Positions 1-7,438 of a stretch of 14,219 nt of DNA are shown one piece after another. Origin of the DNA: Corallincola sp. (GTDB lineage Bacteria; Pseudomonadota; Gammaproteobacteria; Enterobacterales; Neiellaceae). The notes under the pieces are model-generated. The model ran no database searches. It worked only from the letters and a program-made list of their open reading frames with translations, and was not told where the DNA came from. The DNA is taken from NCBI GenBank assembly GCA_017998495.1, contig JAGOCY010000007.1:1-14219 (forward strand). Reading direction: 5' to 3'. A program made the translations under genes and the position numbers. How positions within the stretch are numbered: position 1 is the first letter of the stretch; every line of letters starts with the position of its first letter.

Positions 1-332
1 CCCCCATCTGGCCGCAACTGGCGGCCACCCTGGAGCAGACCCTGCTCGACGCCCAACGGCTGGATGCGGCGCTCGTCGCCCTGCGCGCTCAGGGGCGCGC
101 CCAGTTCAGCGCCATTTTCCGCGCTGATGCCGGCTTTGAGACCCGTTCGGACCGCTTCGTGCCCTATGTGCAGGAGCTGATGCTGACCCTCGATGCCCTA
201 CGTGACCGCAGCGATTGGGATCTGCCGTTGGCGATAGAGGTAAAGAAACTGGGGCTGCTGATGCGTACCATGAGCCGCACCGCTGCCGAAACTGGCCTTG
301 AGGAGCGGCCGACCGAGCTGGACAACGAGTAA
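1..332 (+). CDS. C-terminal part of an unrecognised protein
   Basis: An open frame enters from the left edge (first full codon at base 3) and ends at TAA 330-332, giving about 109 visible residues. The visible part is leucine- and alanine-rich and looks almost wholly helical. It begins around PIWPQLAATLEQ and ends in an acidic tail (ERPTELDNE). There is no signal peptide, membrane segment or catalytic motif in view, and I do not recognise the family. The next gene on the same strand starts 65 nt downstream after its own ribosome binding site, so the two could be co-transcribed. The 5' end is outside the window. Coding is supported by an uninterrupted frame with ordinary amino-acid composition, while the opposite-strand frames over the same bases read as Cys/Arg/Ser-rich noise. 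Confidence 0.65.
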   Translation, partial: PIWPQLAATLEQTLLDAQRLDAALVALRAQGRAQFSAIFRADAGFETRSDRFVPYVQELMLTLDALRDRSDWDLPLAIEVKKLGLLMRTMSRTAAETGLEERPTELDNE

Positions 333-397
333 CTTCGACTGTACGAAAAACGCACAGAGAGCCATAATCTGCCACAGGAGTAAGCAAGGAGCACCCC

Positions 398-652
398 ATG
401 GCCATTGGCAATCTGGTATCCGCCGCCAGCGCTGGTATCGATTTCCGCACGCTGTCGCGCCAGGGTGAGGCAGCCGCGGTAACAACGGCAGGCGCATCCC
501 CCACCGCTGGGGCCAGCAGCGACAGCAGCGATGAAGACACCGCGATGTATAACGTCGCGGTCCGCTCATCCACCGGTCAGGCCCGCATCAGCAACGCGCT
601 GACGCGCGCCGATGCGATCGCCCTCTACCGCGAACTGGCGGGCAAGCTGTAA
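398..652 (+). CDS. Small Ala/Ser-rich hypothetical protein (84 aa)
   Basis: ATG at 398 is preceded by AAGGAG at 386-391 with a 6-nt spacer, a good ribosome binding site that fixes the start. The product has three visible zones. Residues 1-25 begin MAIGNLVSAASAGIDF. Residues 26-50 are a low-complexity linker of Ala, Gly, Ser, Thr and then Asp. The C-terminal part (residues 52-84) reads MYNVAVRSSTGQARISNALT and ends LYRELAGKL. There is no signal peptide or membrane helix. I do not recognise the family; the disordered middle with a short structured end suggests a small adaptor or partner protein, but that is only a guess. Its TAA (650-652) directly abuts the stop codon of the convergent gene at 653. 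Confidence 0.7.
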   Translation: MAIGNLVSAASAGIDFRTLSRQGEAAAVTTAGASPTAGASSDSSDEDTAMYNVAVRSSTGQARISNALTRADAIALYRELAGKL

Positions 653-1081
653 TCAGCCGACCAGCGTCTGCCAGTTCTGCACGTTAAACGCCTGCGGCAG
701 TATCTCGCGCAGTTTGCCGGCGACATCACCGACAAAGCAGACCCGCGAACGGTCCGGCAGTTCAGCAAAAATGGCAGCCACTTTGGCCTGCAACTCAGCC
801 GCGCTATCAGCATCGATGGCAAAGGCATCGATCCCTTCACGGCTATCCGCCTCAACCCGCGACAGGGCTTCAAGCGCGCCAATGCCGATCGGTGTCAGCG
901 ACAGCCGCCCTTCGTTGATGGTGCCCCCTGCCCAGCAGCAGAGAAACTCTTTGCCACCGCACTGGGTGCGAAACACCATATAGCCGACCGCACCAGCCGG
1001 CTGATTCAAGCCGATCTCCTGCAATACGGCGGCGGTGCACTGGTCGCTGGCTACGCCGGGGATCAATTCGCTGACGATCAT
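653..1081 (-). CDS. Unrecognised cytoplasmic protein (142 aa)
   Basis: The minus-strand frame runs from ATG at 1081 to TGA at 653-655. The start is supported by GAGGA about 7 nt upstream. The protein looks soluble, with alternating strands and helices, five cysteines (about positions 15, 41, 48, 49 and 114), a glycine-rich stretch (GTINEGRLSLTPIGIGALEAL, about residues 53-73), and a second half rich in Ala and Asp. No signal peptide, membrane segment or known catalytic motif is visible, and I do not recognise the family. It is convergent with the small gene at 398-652 with no bases between the stop codons. It lies downstream of the symporter gene on the same strand, 94 nt from that gene's stop, so read-through from the ectoine run is possible. 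Confidence 0.7.
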   Translation of the reverse strand: MIVSELIPGVASDQCTAAVLQEIGLNQPAGAVGYMVFRTQCGGKEFLCCWAGGTINEGRLSLTPIGIGALEALSRVEADSREGIDAFAIDADSAAELQAKVAAIFAELPDRSRVCFVGDVAGKLREILPQAFNVQNWQTLVG

Positions 1082-1175
1082 GGGGTCATCCTCTGGTTCA
1101 GATTGATTGCGTCAGCCCTTTGACTGAAACGCGGGTTCAGCGCTGCTGTGCAAAAGCAGGGCCAGCCCCAAGAGT

Positions 1176-2606
1176 CTAGGCGCTGGTTTGCGAGTCGCCG
1201 CCCAGCGTGACCGGCGCCGGGGCCTTCGTGGCAGGCCAACAGCGGTACAGCAGCAGGCTGGCGATGGCGGCCGGCAGCCCTTCAAACAATGCCTGATGCC
1301 AGCCCAGATGGCGCCACAGCAGCGCGACCCCAACCCCCACCAGCAGCATGGCGATCGCCCGTCGTTCAGACGGCCGTCCACCCGCGCAGTAGACCAGCAG
1401 CAGGGGCGCAAAGGCACTACCCAGAATTCCCCAGCTCAGGATCACCAAGGTAAAGACGCTGTCGCTGCCAGACAGGGCGATGGTCAGCGCCAGCAGGGTG
1501 ACCCCGAGGGTGGCCAGCTTCAGCCACAGCGGGCGCTCCAGCCGTTGCCTAGGCAGATCCTGAGTCAAGGCTGCCGAGCAGGCCAGCAGCAGCGAATCGG
1601 CGGTCGACAGGGTGGCGGCGAAGATACCGGCCAGCAGCAGCCCCACCAGCGGCGCCGGCAGCAGTTGTAACGCCATGGTCGGTAACGCCAGCTCGGGGTC
1701 GGCCAGCTCCGCCCCCAGCACCAGTCGGCTTAGCAGGCCCACGGCGGTGGCCGCCAGATAGAACAGAATGAACCAGCTGTAATACCAGAGACGGACCGTA
1801 GTCATGCGCTTGCCATCATTGAGGGCCATGAAACGCACCATGATGTGGGGCTGACCGACCACGGCAAAGCCGGCCACCAGCCAACCGGCCACGAACAGCA
1901 GTAACCCGGCCAACCCCGGCAGGGCCAGATCGGGGGGCAGAGGATCGGCATAACCGGGCACCGCCAGCAGTTGGTCGAAGGCGGGACCGGGGCCACCCAG
2001 ACTGGCCACCGCCACCCACAGCAAGCCGCCCATGGTGGCGATCATCACCAGTGACTGCAGCGCATCGGTCCAGATCGAGGCGCGAATACCGCCCGCCAGC
2101 GAGTAGGCCAGCACCACCGCCGCGGCTACCACGGCGCCAGCCGCCAATGGCCAGCCCAGCAACACATGCAGCGCCTTGCTGCCCGCCAGCAGCTGGGCGG
2201 CGGCATAGCTGCCCAAAAACAGCAGGGTGACCAGCGCGCTAAGCCGGCGCAAACGGACAAAAGGGTGACCATACCAGTTGGCCAGCAGCCCACCGTAGGT
2301 CACCTCGCCCGTGCGGGCCGCTGCCGCCCGCAGCCGCCGATGGACATGCAGCGAGGCGATGAAATCGCCACAGATCCACCCTGCCATCAACCAGATGGCG
2401 GCAAAGCCGGCATAGAGGGTGTAACCGATGACACCGATAAACATGTAGCCGGAGTTGTTGGTGGCCACCGCCGATAGTGCCACCAGCCATGGCGGCACTG
2501 AGCGACCTGCCAGATAGTAATCTTGACGGTGGTGACGAGCGCGGCGGCTGGCCGCCAACCCCACCGCTACAAATAGCAGCAGGGTGGCGACAAAGGTCAG
2601 GGTCAT
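1176..2606 (-). CDS. Na+/solute symporter, SSS family (PutP-like)
   Basis: A 476-residue, highly hydrophobic protein with about 12-13 predicted membrane helices, close to the ~500 residues usual for sodium:solute symporters. Family marks seen are GQPHIMVRFMA (251-261), the same form as in proline permease PutP, and AATLSTADS (330-338), which matches the PutP helix where Ser340 and Thr341 bind Na+ (here S334 and T335). AYSLAGGIRASIWTD (167-181) also fits the family. It should couple inward Na+ flow to uptake of a small solute at the inner membrane. The substrate is not readable: proline, ectoine or another osmolyte would fit its place at the end of the ectoine operon (inference). Its ATG overlaps the stop of the TPR gene (ATGA, 2603-2606), which implies translational coupling. 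TAG stop at 1176-1178. Confidence 0.88.
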   Translation of the reverse strand: MTLTFVATLLLFVAVGLAASRRARHHRQDYYLAGRSVPPWLVALSAVATNNSGYMFIGVIGYTLYAGFAAIWLMAGWICGDFIASLHVHRRLRAAAARTGEVTYGGLLANWYGHPFVRLRRLSALVTLLFLGSYAAAQLLAGSKALHVLLGWPLAAGAVVAAAVVLAYSLAGGIRASIWTDALQSLVMIATMGGLLWVAVASLGGPGPAFDQLLAVPGYADPLPPDLALPGLAGLLLFVAGWLVAGFAVVGQPHIMVRFMALNDGKRMTTVRLWYYSWFILFYLAATAVGLLSRLVLGAELADPELALPTMALQLLPAPLVGLLLAGIFAATLSTADSLLLACSAALTQDLPRQRLERPLWLKLATLGVTLLALTIALSGSDSVFTLVILSWGILGSAFAPLLLVYCAGGRPSERRAIAMLLVGVGVALLWRHLGWHQALFEGLPAAIASLLLYRCWPATKAPAPVTLGGDSQTSA

Positions 2607-3514
2607 GTGGATTCCTCGCGGTGGGGGGTGACCAGCTCGATAAAAGCTGGCAGCTCGCGCAGTGCCAACAGTGAGCTATCGCTGGCAGCATCCAGTCGGT
2701 AGCTGTCGGCCAGATCAATGGCGCGGCCCAGGTAGCTCAGGGCCTCGGCGGTCTGCCCCAGCGCCGCGTGGGCACAGGCCAACTGATAGTGGGCATGGCC
2801 GTTGTCGGCATCCAGCTGCAGCGCCTGCAGACTGAGGCTGATGGCCCACTGTGGCTCTCCCAGCTCCAGCGCTGCATCGGCCTTGTAGCTGAGCGCCTCA
2901 GGGCTGTCCGGGCGCAGCTTTAGAATGCGGTCATAAACCGCGATCTTGGTCTGCGCGCTGCTCTCCTGGCTGGCGCGCAGCCACAGCGCGTGGATCTCAT
3001 TGGTGATGGCCAAGTTTTCCTGATTGCGCTGGATCTGGCGAGTTTTGGCCGAAAGCTGCTCTTCGACCCGCGCGAGCCGCTGTTCATACTCTGCGATCAG
3101 GCGCCCTACTTCGCGCTCTGCCAGGTTCTGCATGCGCTCCTTGAAATCGCGCAGGCTGGTCCAGCCGAGGATGATCAGCACCGACGAAATACCGGCGATC
3201 ACATAAAAAAAGTAGGTGATGGTGTTGCTGGCATAGCCGACCACCGTGTCAGACAGCCGCAGCTGACGGTCACTGAGTCGCTCACTGGTGCGCGTTTCCA
3301 GCAGGGCAATGCGCTCGCGGTAATCGGCCTGCTGGGCCAGGAGTTCACTGCGCAGGGCGCGCAGCTCATCCAGCACATAGCGTTCAACAAAGGGGCTGTA
3401 CAACGGCGCCGCCAGCTGCTCAATCCGCGCATCGACCGCCTCACCATCGGTGGTGGTGGGGCCGGCGGCCGCCAGCAGCGGCAGCAACAGCCCCAGCAGC
3501 ATCAGGCGGCGCAT
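2603..3514 (-). CDS. Membrane-anchored coiled-coil/TPR protein
   Basis: A 303-residue protein with four visible parts: a signal-like N-terminus (MRRLMLLGLL to about residue 17), a charged helical region (24-90), one clear membrane helix (about 98-118, YFFYVIAGISSVLIILGW), then a long coiled coil (120-170) and two to three TPR units (186-270). The TPR marks are repeated A/L/Y spacings such as YDRILKLRPDSPEALSYKA. Such repeats bind partner proteins; no enzyme motif is seen. With the helix after a cleaved or anchored N-terminus, the TPRs probably face the cytoplasm (inference). The start is chosen at ATG 3514, which has GAGG 4 nt upstream and gives a clean signal sequence; a GTG at 3538 is the alternative. 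It overlaps ask by 13 nt and the symporter by 4 nt, so it is tightly coupled to both. I do not know a named family for it. Confidence 0.8.
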   Translation of the reverse strand: MRRLMLLGLLLPLLAAAGPTTTDGEAVDARIEQLAAPLYSPFVERYVLDELRALRSELLAQQADYRERIALLETRTSERLSDRQLRLSDTVVGYASNTITYFFYVIAGISSVLIILGWTSLRDFKERMQNLAEREVGRLIAEYEQRLARVEEQLSAKTRQIQRNQENLAITNEIHALWLRASQESSAQTKIAVYDRILKLRPDSPEALSYKADAALELGEPQWAISLSLQALQLDADNGHAHYQLACAHAALGQTAEALSYLGRAIDLADSYRLDAASDSSLLALRELPAFIELVTPHREEST

Positions 3515-5001
3515 ATCGCCTCGCCGTGGTTGTGGCACTCTACCAGCGCACGATGCAGCACCCGCACCGCCGCCTGATAGTCGGCATCAGCGACCATGAA
3601 ACGGATCTCCACCTGACGGCAGGACTGCTGCACCGCCAGCACGCCGATACGCGCCGCAGCTAGTGCCTCGACCGCTTGGGCCAGCAGCCCGGTACGGCGC
3701 AGATCTGAGCCAATGGCGGCCACGGCAGCCACCCGAGCGCCACTGATGGTGGCTGTTGGCAGCTGCTCCTGCAGCTCGGTGCTCAGCCGCTGCACTGTGG
3801 CCAGCGGCCCGGCCAAGTAAAGGGTGAGGCTGTTGGCATTGTGATCGCGGGCGACCAACACCAGACTGCTACGCTCGATCAGCGCCATCAGCCGTTGCTC
3901 ATAACCACGCTGGCCCACCATCTCATGGTCGAATATGGTGACGGCATTGAGCCGCGAGCGCCCGGCAATGATCTCGACGCAGGGGCGCTGCGAGCGGTAG
4001 TCGGCATCGATCAGGGTGCCGGGGTGGTCGGGTTCAAAGGTGTTCTTGATGCGCAGCGGAATACCGGCCTGGCGCAGGCGGCGCGCCGCTTGCGGGTGGA
4101 TCGCCTCCATCCCGAGCAGCGACAGCTGATCGGCCACGTCATAGTTGGTGCGGCCAATGGGCACCACCAGCTCGGGGCCTACCAGCAGCGGATCGGCGCT
4201 GGAGAGGTGGTACTCCTTGTGGATGATCGCCTCACGCGCGCCGGTAACGGCCGCCAGCGCGCTGAAGGTGATCTCGCTGTAGCCACGGTCATAGCTGTGC
4301 ATCAAGCCATTACGGCAATGGGCGTAGCCGGTCACGATCGGCAGTTCAGTGGCCAGATCTATGGTTTTGAAAGCGTCGACAATGCGCGCCTCCAGGCTCA
4401 GCTGCTGATCACCGCGCCAACCGGTGAGATCGACAAAGCGACCATTGACGCCGCGCAGGTTGAGCAACAGCACGGTGTTGAAGGCGCTATGGGCCTCACC
4501 CAGGCAGGCCAGCATCTCACGCACCCGGCCCAGCTGCTCGCCCATGTCAAAATGGCCAAAACCGCACAGCCGCTGCAGATCGGTCAGGCAGTGGCGCACC
4601 TCACCGACCCGTTCACTGATAAAGCGGTCGGCGGCCAACCGCTGCTCCCCAGCGGCAAACAGTTCACTGTTGATGTTGAGCATCCGCTCCAGAGCGGCGG
4701 CCAGAGCCGCTTCCCAATCCTGGCTGCCATCGTTGGCGGCAAAACAGGCATAGACGCCGGGCTCGCCGGTTTTTTTATGCTCCAGCAAGCTGTTAGTAAC
4801 GCCGCCATAGGCAGACACGACAAATACACGCTGATAGGGGTGATGGCGATTGGCCGGGGCCAGCAGGATATTGGTAAACACCGCATCGACGGCGCTCATT
4901 GAGGTGCCGCCGATCTTCTCCACACTGTGGATGGCCGGCGAGCGCTGGTCTGCGCCCGGGGGCAGCGGCGGCAAAACGGCGGGAATGGTCAGAGAGGTCA
5001 T
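3502..5001 (-). CDS. ask_ect: Ectoine-type aspartate kinase (Ask_Ect)
   Basis: A 499-residue aspartokinase, which phosphorylates L-aspartate with ATP, the first step toward aspartate semialdehyde, the precursor of ectoine. The kinase-domain signature appears as HSVEKIGGTSMS (25-36), the ectoine-specific form of the usual KFGGTS. Further inside is RGYSEITFSALAAVTGAREA. The last ~130 residues form paired ACT-like regulatory domains. A proline-rich stretch of about 24 residues precedes the kinase core. Ask_Ect enzymes are known from other species to escape the lysine feedback that limits ordinary aspartokinases, so this copy likely supplies carbon during osmotic stress. The start at 5001 is supported by AAGGAG (5007-5012) with a 5-nt spacer. 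It follows ectC after 47 nt containing a GC-rich hairpin, and overlaps the TPR gene downstream. Confidence 0.95.
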   Translation of the reverse strand: MTSLTIPAVLPPLPPGADQRSPAIHSVEKIGGTSMSAVDAVFTNILLAPANRHHPYQRVFVVSAYGGVTNSLLEHKKTGEPGVYACFAANDGSQDWEAALAAALERMLNINSELFAAGEQRLAADRFISERVGEVRHCLTDLQRLCGFGHFDMGEQLGRVREMLACLGEAHSAFNTVLLLNLRGVNGRFVDLTGWRGDQQLSLEARIVDAFKTIDLATELPIVTGYAHCRNGLMHSYDRGYSEITFSALAAVTGAREAIIHKEYHLSSADPLLVGPELVVPIGRTNYDVADQLSLLGMEAIHPQAARRLRQAGIPLRIKNTFEPDHPGTLIDADYRSQRPCVEIIAGRSRLNAVTIFDHEMVGQRGYEQRLMALIERSSLVLVARDHNANSLTLYLAGPLATVQRLSTELQEQLPTATISGARVAAVAAIGSDLRRTGLLAQAVEALAAARIGVLAVQQSCRQVEIRFMVADADYQAAVRVLHRALVECHNHGEAICAA

Positions 5002-5024
5002 GATCGCTCCTTGTGGGTAGCGAA

Positions 5025-5042
5025 GCCGCCCCAGCGGGCGGC
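5025..5042 (-). promoter_or_regulatory. GC-rich hairpin between ectC and ask_ect
   Basis: GCCGCCC (5025-5031) and GGGCGGC (5036-5042) form a perfect 7-bp, all-GC stem with a 4-base loop. In the operon transcript it lies 6 nt after the ectC stop and 12 nt before the ask ribosome binding site. There is no U-tract after it, so it is not a standard intrinsic terminator. It could protect the upstream ectABC message from 3' decay or lower ask expression relative to ectABC. The structure is seen; the role is inferred. Confidence 0.5.
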
Positions 5043-5048
5043 CAACAG

Positions 5049-5438
5049 TCAGTCAGCGGCGAGCAACGGGTAAACGCCATCGGCGTCGTGGGTTTCGTTG
5101 CCAACCAGCGGCGGATTGAAGACGCAAGCGAGCTCCAGGGTTTCGCTGGCCCGCAGCAAGTGCTCGTCATGCTGATCGAGGATGTAGATGGTGCCCGGCT
5201 CAATCAGGTGGATCTTGCCGTCGGCCAAGGTCTCCACTTCGCCACGACCGCGCATGCAGAACACCGCCTCCAGATGGTTGCGGTAATGGATGTGGGTCTC
5301 GGTGCCGGCAAAGATGGTGGTGATGTGGAACGAGAAGCCCATACGCTCATCGGCCAGCAGCAGGCGCACGCTCTCCCAGTTGTCTGCAGTCACGCGGCGA
5401 TTGGAGGCTTTGGCCTCATTCAAGGTTCTGACAATCAT
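5049..5438 (-). CDS. ectC: L-ectoine synthase
   Basis: A 129-residue cupin-fold enzyme, which closes N-gamma-acetyl-diaminobutyrate into ectoine with loss of water, the last step of the pathway, in the cytoplasm. The length and the start [10 protein letters not shown] are typical. The iron-ligand residues known from characterised EctC proteins fall at exactly the family positions: Glu57, Tyr85 and His93. Substrate-site residues Trp21, Arg25, Thr40, Phe107, Glu115 and His117 are also in place, so the enzyme should be active. The start is ATG at 5438 with GGGGAG a few bases upstream. ectB ends 14 nt upstream and ask_ect starts 47 nt downstream, in the usual ectABC-ask order. No ectD (ectoine hydroxylase) follows. 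Confidence 0.97.
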   Translation of the reverse strand: MIVRTLNEAKASNRRVTADNWESVRLLLADERMGFSFHITTIFAGTETHIHYRNHLEAVFCMRGRGEVETLADGKIHLIEPGTIYILDQHDEHLLRASETLELACVFNPPLVGNETHDADGVYPLLAAD

Positions 5439-5452
5439 CTCGGCTCCCCGCT

Positions 5453-6724
5453 TCAGGATGCGTGGCGCTGGCGTGCGGCCATCGCCTGGTCAACGGCCTT
5501 AGCCAGAATATCGAGGCCGCGTTCAAGCACCTCGGGCTCAATGGTCAGCGGCGCCAGCACCTTGAGCACCTCATCGAAGGGACCGGCGGTCTCGATGATC
5601 AGCCCCTGCTTGAAAGCCAGACGCGCAGCTTGGTCGGCCAGCTCACCCGATGGGCAGGCCAGCCCCACCATCAGCCCCCGGCCTTTGACGCTAAAGCCCG
5701 CGCCATGGCGCTTGGCGATGGCATTCAGACGCTGGCGCACATGCTGTGCCTTGGCCCCGACCTCACTCATCAGCCGGTCATCACGCCAGTAATGGTTGAG
5801 AGCAGCGGTGGCGGTGACAAAGGCATGGTTGTTACCGCGGAAGGTGCCGTTGTGCTCGCCCGGCGCCCATTGATCGAGCTCGCGCCGGATCAGGGTGAGC
5901 GCAAAGGGCAAGCCGTAGCCAGACAGCGATTTGGAGAGGGTGATGATGTCCGGCACTATGCCAGCCGCTTCGAAACTGAAGAAGCTGCCAGTACGCCCGC
6001 AACCCGCCTGAATATCGTCAACAATCAACAGCATGTCGTGGTGCTTGCACAATGCCGCAAGGCCGCGCAGCCAGCGCTCGCTGGCCACGTTCAAGCCGCC
6101 CTCGCCCTGCACCGTCTCGACGATCACCGCCGCCGGCTGATCCAGGCCACTCGAAGGGTCGGCCAGCATCTTTTCAAACAGGGCGAGGGTATCGCCATCG
6201 TCATCCAGATAGCCGGCAAACGGCAGGCGGCTGACACCCGCTAGGTTGATGCCGGCACCACCGCGATGGTGCTGGTTACCGGTACAGGCCAGGGCCCCCA
6301 GGCTGCAGCCGTGAAAGCCATTGGTGAAGGCCACAATGTTGTGGCGGCCAGTGACCTTGCGCGCCAGCTTGAGCGCCGCCTCAACCGCATTGGCGCCGGT
6401 CGGGCCAGTAAACTGGGCCACATGGTCCAGGCCGCGCGGCTGCAGGATCACCTGCTGCAGGGTGGCGAGAAACTCACTCTTGGCAGTGGTATGAAAGTCG
6501 AGGCTGTGGGCAATGCCGTTGGCCTCTAGGTAGTTGATCAGCGCCGCCTTCAGCGGTGCCGGATTGTGGCCATAGTTAAGCGCGCCGGCACCGGCCAGAA
6601 AGTCGATATAGCTCTTGCCATCAGCGGTGGAGAGAGTGGCCCCTTCGGCTGATGCGATCTCAAGGGGGAAGCGGCGGCAATAACTGCGCACCGCAGATTC
6701 GTGGTCTTTGTACAGGGTCAACAT
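5453..6724 (-). CDS. ectB: Diaminobutyrate-2-oxoglutarate transaminase
   Basis: A 423-residue class III, PLP-dependent aminotransferase. It moves an amino group from glutamate to aspartate 4-semialdehyde to make L-2,4-diaminobutyrate, the first committed step to ectoine. Visible signatures are [16 protein letters not shown] (39-54), [16 protein letters not shown] (107-122), [12 protein letters not shown] (135-146), the PLP-nitrogen aspartate in [13 protein letters not shown] (D236), and the Schiff-base lysine in SKSLSGYG (K265). The start is set at ATG 6724 because [20 protein letters not shown] lines up with known EctB N-termini, and GAGG lies 8 nt upstream. An in-frame GTG at 6760, overlapping the ectA stop as GTGA, would add 12 residues and also has a GAGG upstream. 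It follows ectA by 32 nt with this start. Confidence 0.96.
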   Translation of the reverse strand: MLTLYKDHESAVRSYCRRFPLEIASAEGATLSTADGKSYIDFLAGAGALNYGHNPAPLKAALINYLEANGIAHSLDFHTTAKSEFLATLQQVILQPRGLDHVAQFTGPTGANAVEAALKLARKVTGRHNIVAFTNGFHGCSLGALACTGNQHHRGGAGINLAGVSRLPFAGYLDDDGDTLALFEKMLADPSSGLDQPAAVIVETVQGEGGLNVASERWLRGLAALCKHHDMLLIVDDIQAGCGRTGSFFSFEAAGIVPDIITLSKSLSGYGLPFALTLIRRELDQWAPGEHNGTFRGNNHAFVTATAALNHYWRDDRLMSEVGAKAQHVRQRLNAIAKRHGAGFSVKGRGLMVGLACPSGELADQAARLAFKQGLIIETAGPFDEVLKVLAPLTIEPEVLERGLDILAKAVDQAMAARQRHAS

Positions 6725-6756
6725 GGATTGGGCCTCTGTTTGGTCAGAAAAGGGGA

Positions 6757-7260
6757 TCACGCCGCAACCTCAACCCGCGTCAGCGGGCCAAGGCGGAGCA
6801 GATACTCACTGGGGTGGTGGCCGCCAAAGTCACGCTGGCAGTCAAACAGCAACTGCTGGTGCTGGGGCCAGCCATGACGCTGTGCCAGCCCCTGAAACAG
6901 CCGCCAGGAGGGTTGGTTGTCAGCGGTGATGGTGGTCTCCAGATAACGGATTTCGGCATGGCCAGCACGCGCCAGCAGATGCTGCAACATCCGTTGCGCC
7001 AGCCCCTGGCCGCGTGCCGACGAGGCTACCGCCACCTGCCAGATGAACAGCACCTCGGGCTGCTGGGGCAAACGGTAGCCAGTGACGCTGCCTACCAGCT
7101 TGCCGCAGCAGTCCGCTACCACGGCGCAGTCGGCGAAATGGGTGCATTGCAACAGGTTGCAGTACACCGAGTTGCAATCGAGCGGTGGGCAGCTGCGCAC
7201 CAGCTCGGCGACCGCCAGTGCATCACCAGCGGTTGGACAACGAAGCTCTATCTCAGACAT
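6757..7260 (-). CDS. ectA: L-2,4-diaminobutyrate acetyltransferase
   Basis: A 167-residue GNAT-fold enzyme that transfers acetyl from acetyl-CoA to diaminobutyrate, the second step of ectoine synthesis. Family marks are PPLDCNSVYCNLLQCTHFA (25-43), the EctA-specific N-terminal substrate region, and the acetyl-CoA loop RGQGLAQRML (83-92), followed by YLETTITADNQPSW. The first codon is taken as ATG 7260: TAAGG lies 6 nt upstream. The TTG just before it (7263) is in frame but less likely. Eight cysteines fall in the first 52 residues (8, 24, 29, 34, 39, 45, 51, 52), an unusually high number, though some are common in the family. It is the first gene of the ectoine operon and is read divergently from ectR. 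Confidence 0.96.
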   Translation of the reverse strand: MSEIELRCPTAGDALAVAELVRSCPPLDCNSVYCNLLQCTHFADCAVVADCCGKLVGSVTGYRLPQQPEVLFIWQVAVASSARGQGLAQRMLQHLLARAGHAEIRYLETTITADNQPSWRLFQGLAQRHGWPQHQQLLFDCQRDFGGHHPSEYLLRLGPLTRVEVAA

Positions 7261-7275
7261 CAATAGCCTTACTAT

Positions 7276-7302
7276 TATTTAGTGGCGCTATACATGCTAG
7301 CG
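7276..7302. promoter_or_regulatory. Candidate EctR operator in front of ectA
   Basis: Two overlapping signals lie here. TATTTAGT (7276-7283) is identical to the left half of the EctR1 operator I recall from Methylomicrobium alcaliphilum (TATTTAGT-GT-ACTATATA). It is followed after three bases by GCTATACA (7287-7294), which matches 6 of 8 bases of the right half. In addition, CGCTA (7286-7290) and TAGCG (7298-7302) form a 17-bp inverted repeat with a 7-base centre. Together they cover the likely -10 box and start point of the ectA promoter, which fits repression by the divergent MarR protein. The similarity is partly from memory and not tested. Confidence 0.5.
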
Positions 7303-7321
7303 ACTGAATAGCATCTGTCAA
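7294..7321 (-). promoter_or_regulatory. Candidate ectA operon promoter
   Basis: On the minus strand a perfect -35 box TTGACA (7321-7316) is followed after 16 bp by TAGCAT (7299-7294), a 4/6 match to TATAAT that keeps the key A2 and T6. Transcription would begin near 7287, giving a leader of about 27 nt before the ectA ATG, which includes the ribosome binding site. The -10 box sits inside the inverted repeat proposed as the EctR operator. Confidence 0.55.
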
Positions 7322-7329
7322 ATCAAGTC

Positions 7330-7344
7330 GGCCACAAAATGGCC
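7330..7344. repeat. Inverted repeat in the ectA-ectR gap
   Basis: GGCCA (7330-7334) and TGGCC (7340-7344) flank the centre CAAAA, forming a 15-bp inverted repeat just upstream of the ectA -35 box. It could be a second protein-binding site in the divergent control region or chance in GC-rich DNA. Confidence 0.3.
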
Positions 7345-7432
7345 ATAAAGCTGATGCGTAGAGGGTTGTGGTGCTCGCGAAAACAAGCGATAGGCTATGG
7401 ATTTGGTTCGAGCGTAGCGACCGGGACAAAGC

Positions 7433-7438
7433 TATACT
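7433..7438 (+). promoter_or_regulatory. Candidate ectR -10 box (RpoS-like)
   Basis: TATACT, preceded by C (CTATACT from 7432), matches the extended -10 preferred by the stress sigma factor RpoS. No good -35 box is found 16-18 bp upstream, which is also tolerated by RpoS. The start point would be near 7445, about 22 nt before the chosen ectR ATG. Confidence 0.35.

Noticed and set aside
1123..1159. Small inverted repeats CTGAA/TTCAG and CTGCT/AGCAG after the symporter stop as a terminator
   Set aside because: Stems are only 5 bp with 7- to 8-base loops and no U-tract follows in the minus transcript.
3841..4902. Long open frame on the plus strand (353 codons) opposite ask_ect
   Set aside because: It mirrors the codons of a strongly supported aspartokinase; the translation is Gln/His/Ala-rich without any recognisable motif, as expected for GC-rich antisense DNA.
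5462..6244. Plus-strand open frame (260 codons) opposite ectB
   Set aside because: Overlaps a certain ectB on the other strand and has no sensible domain.
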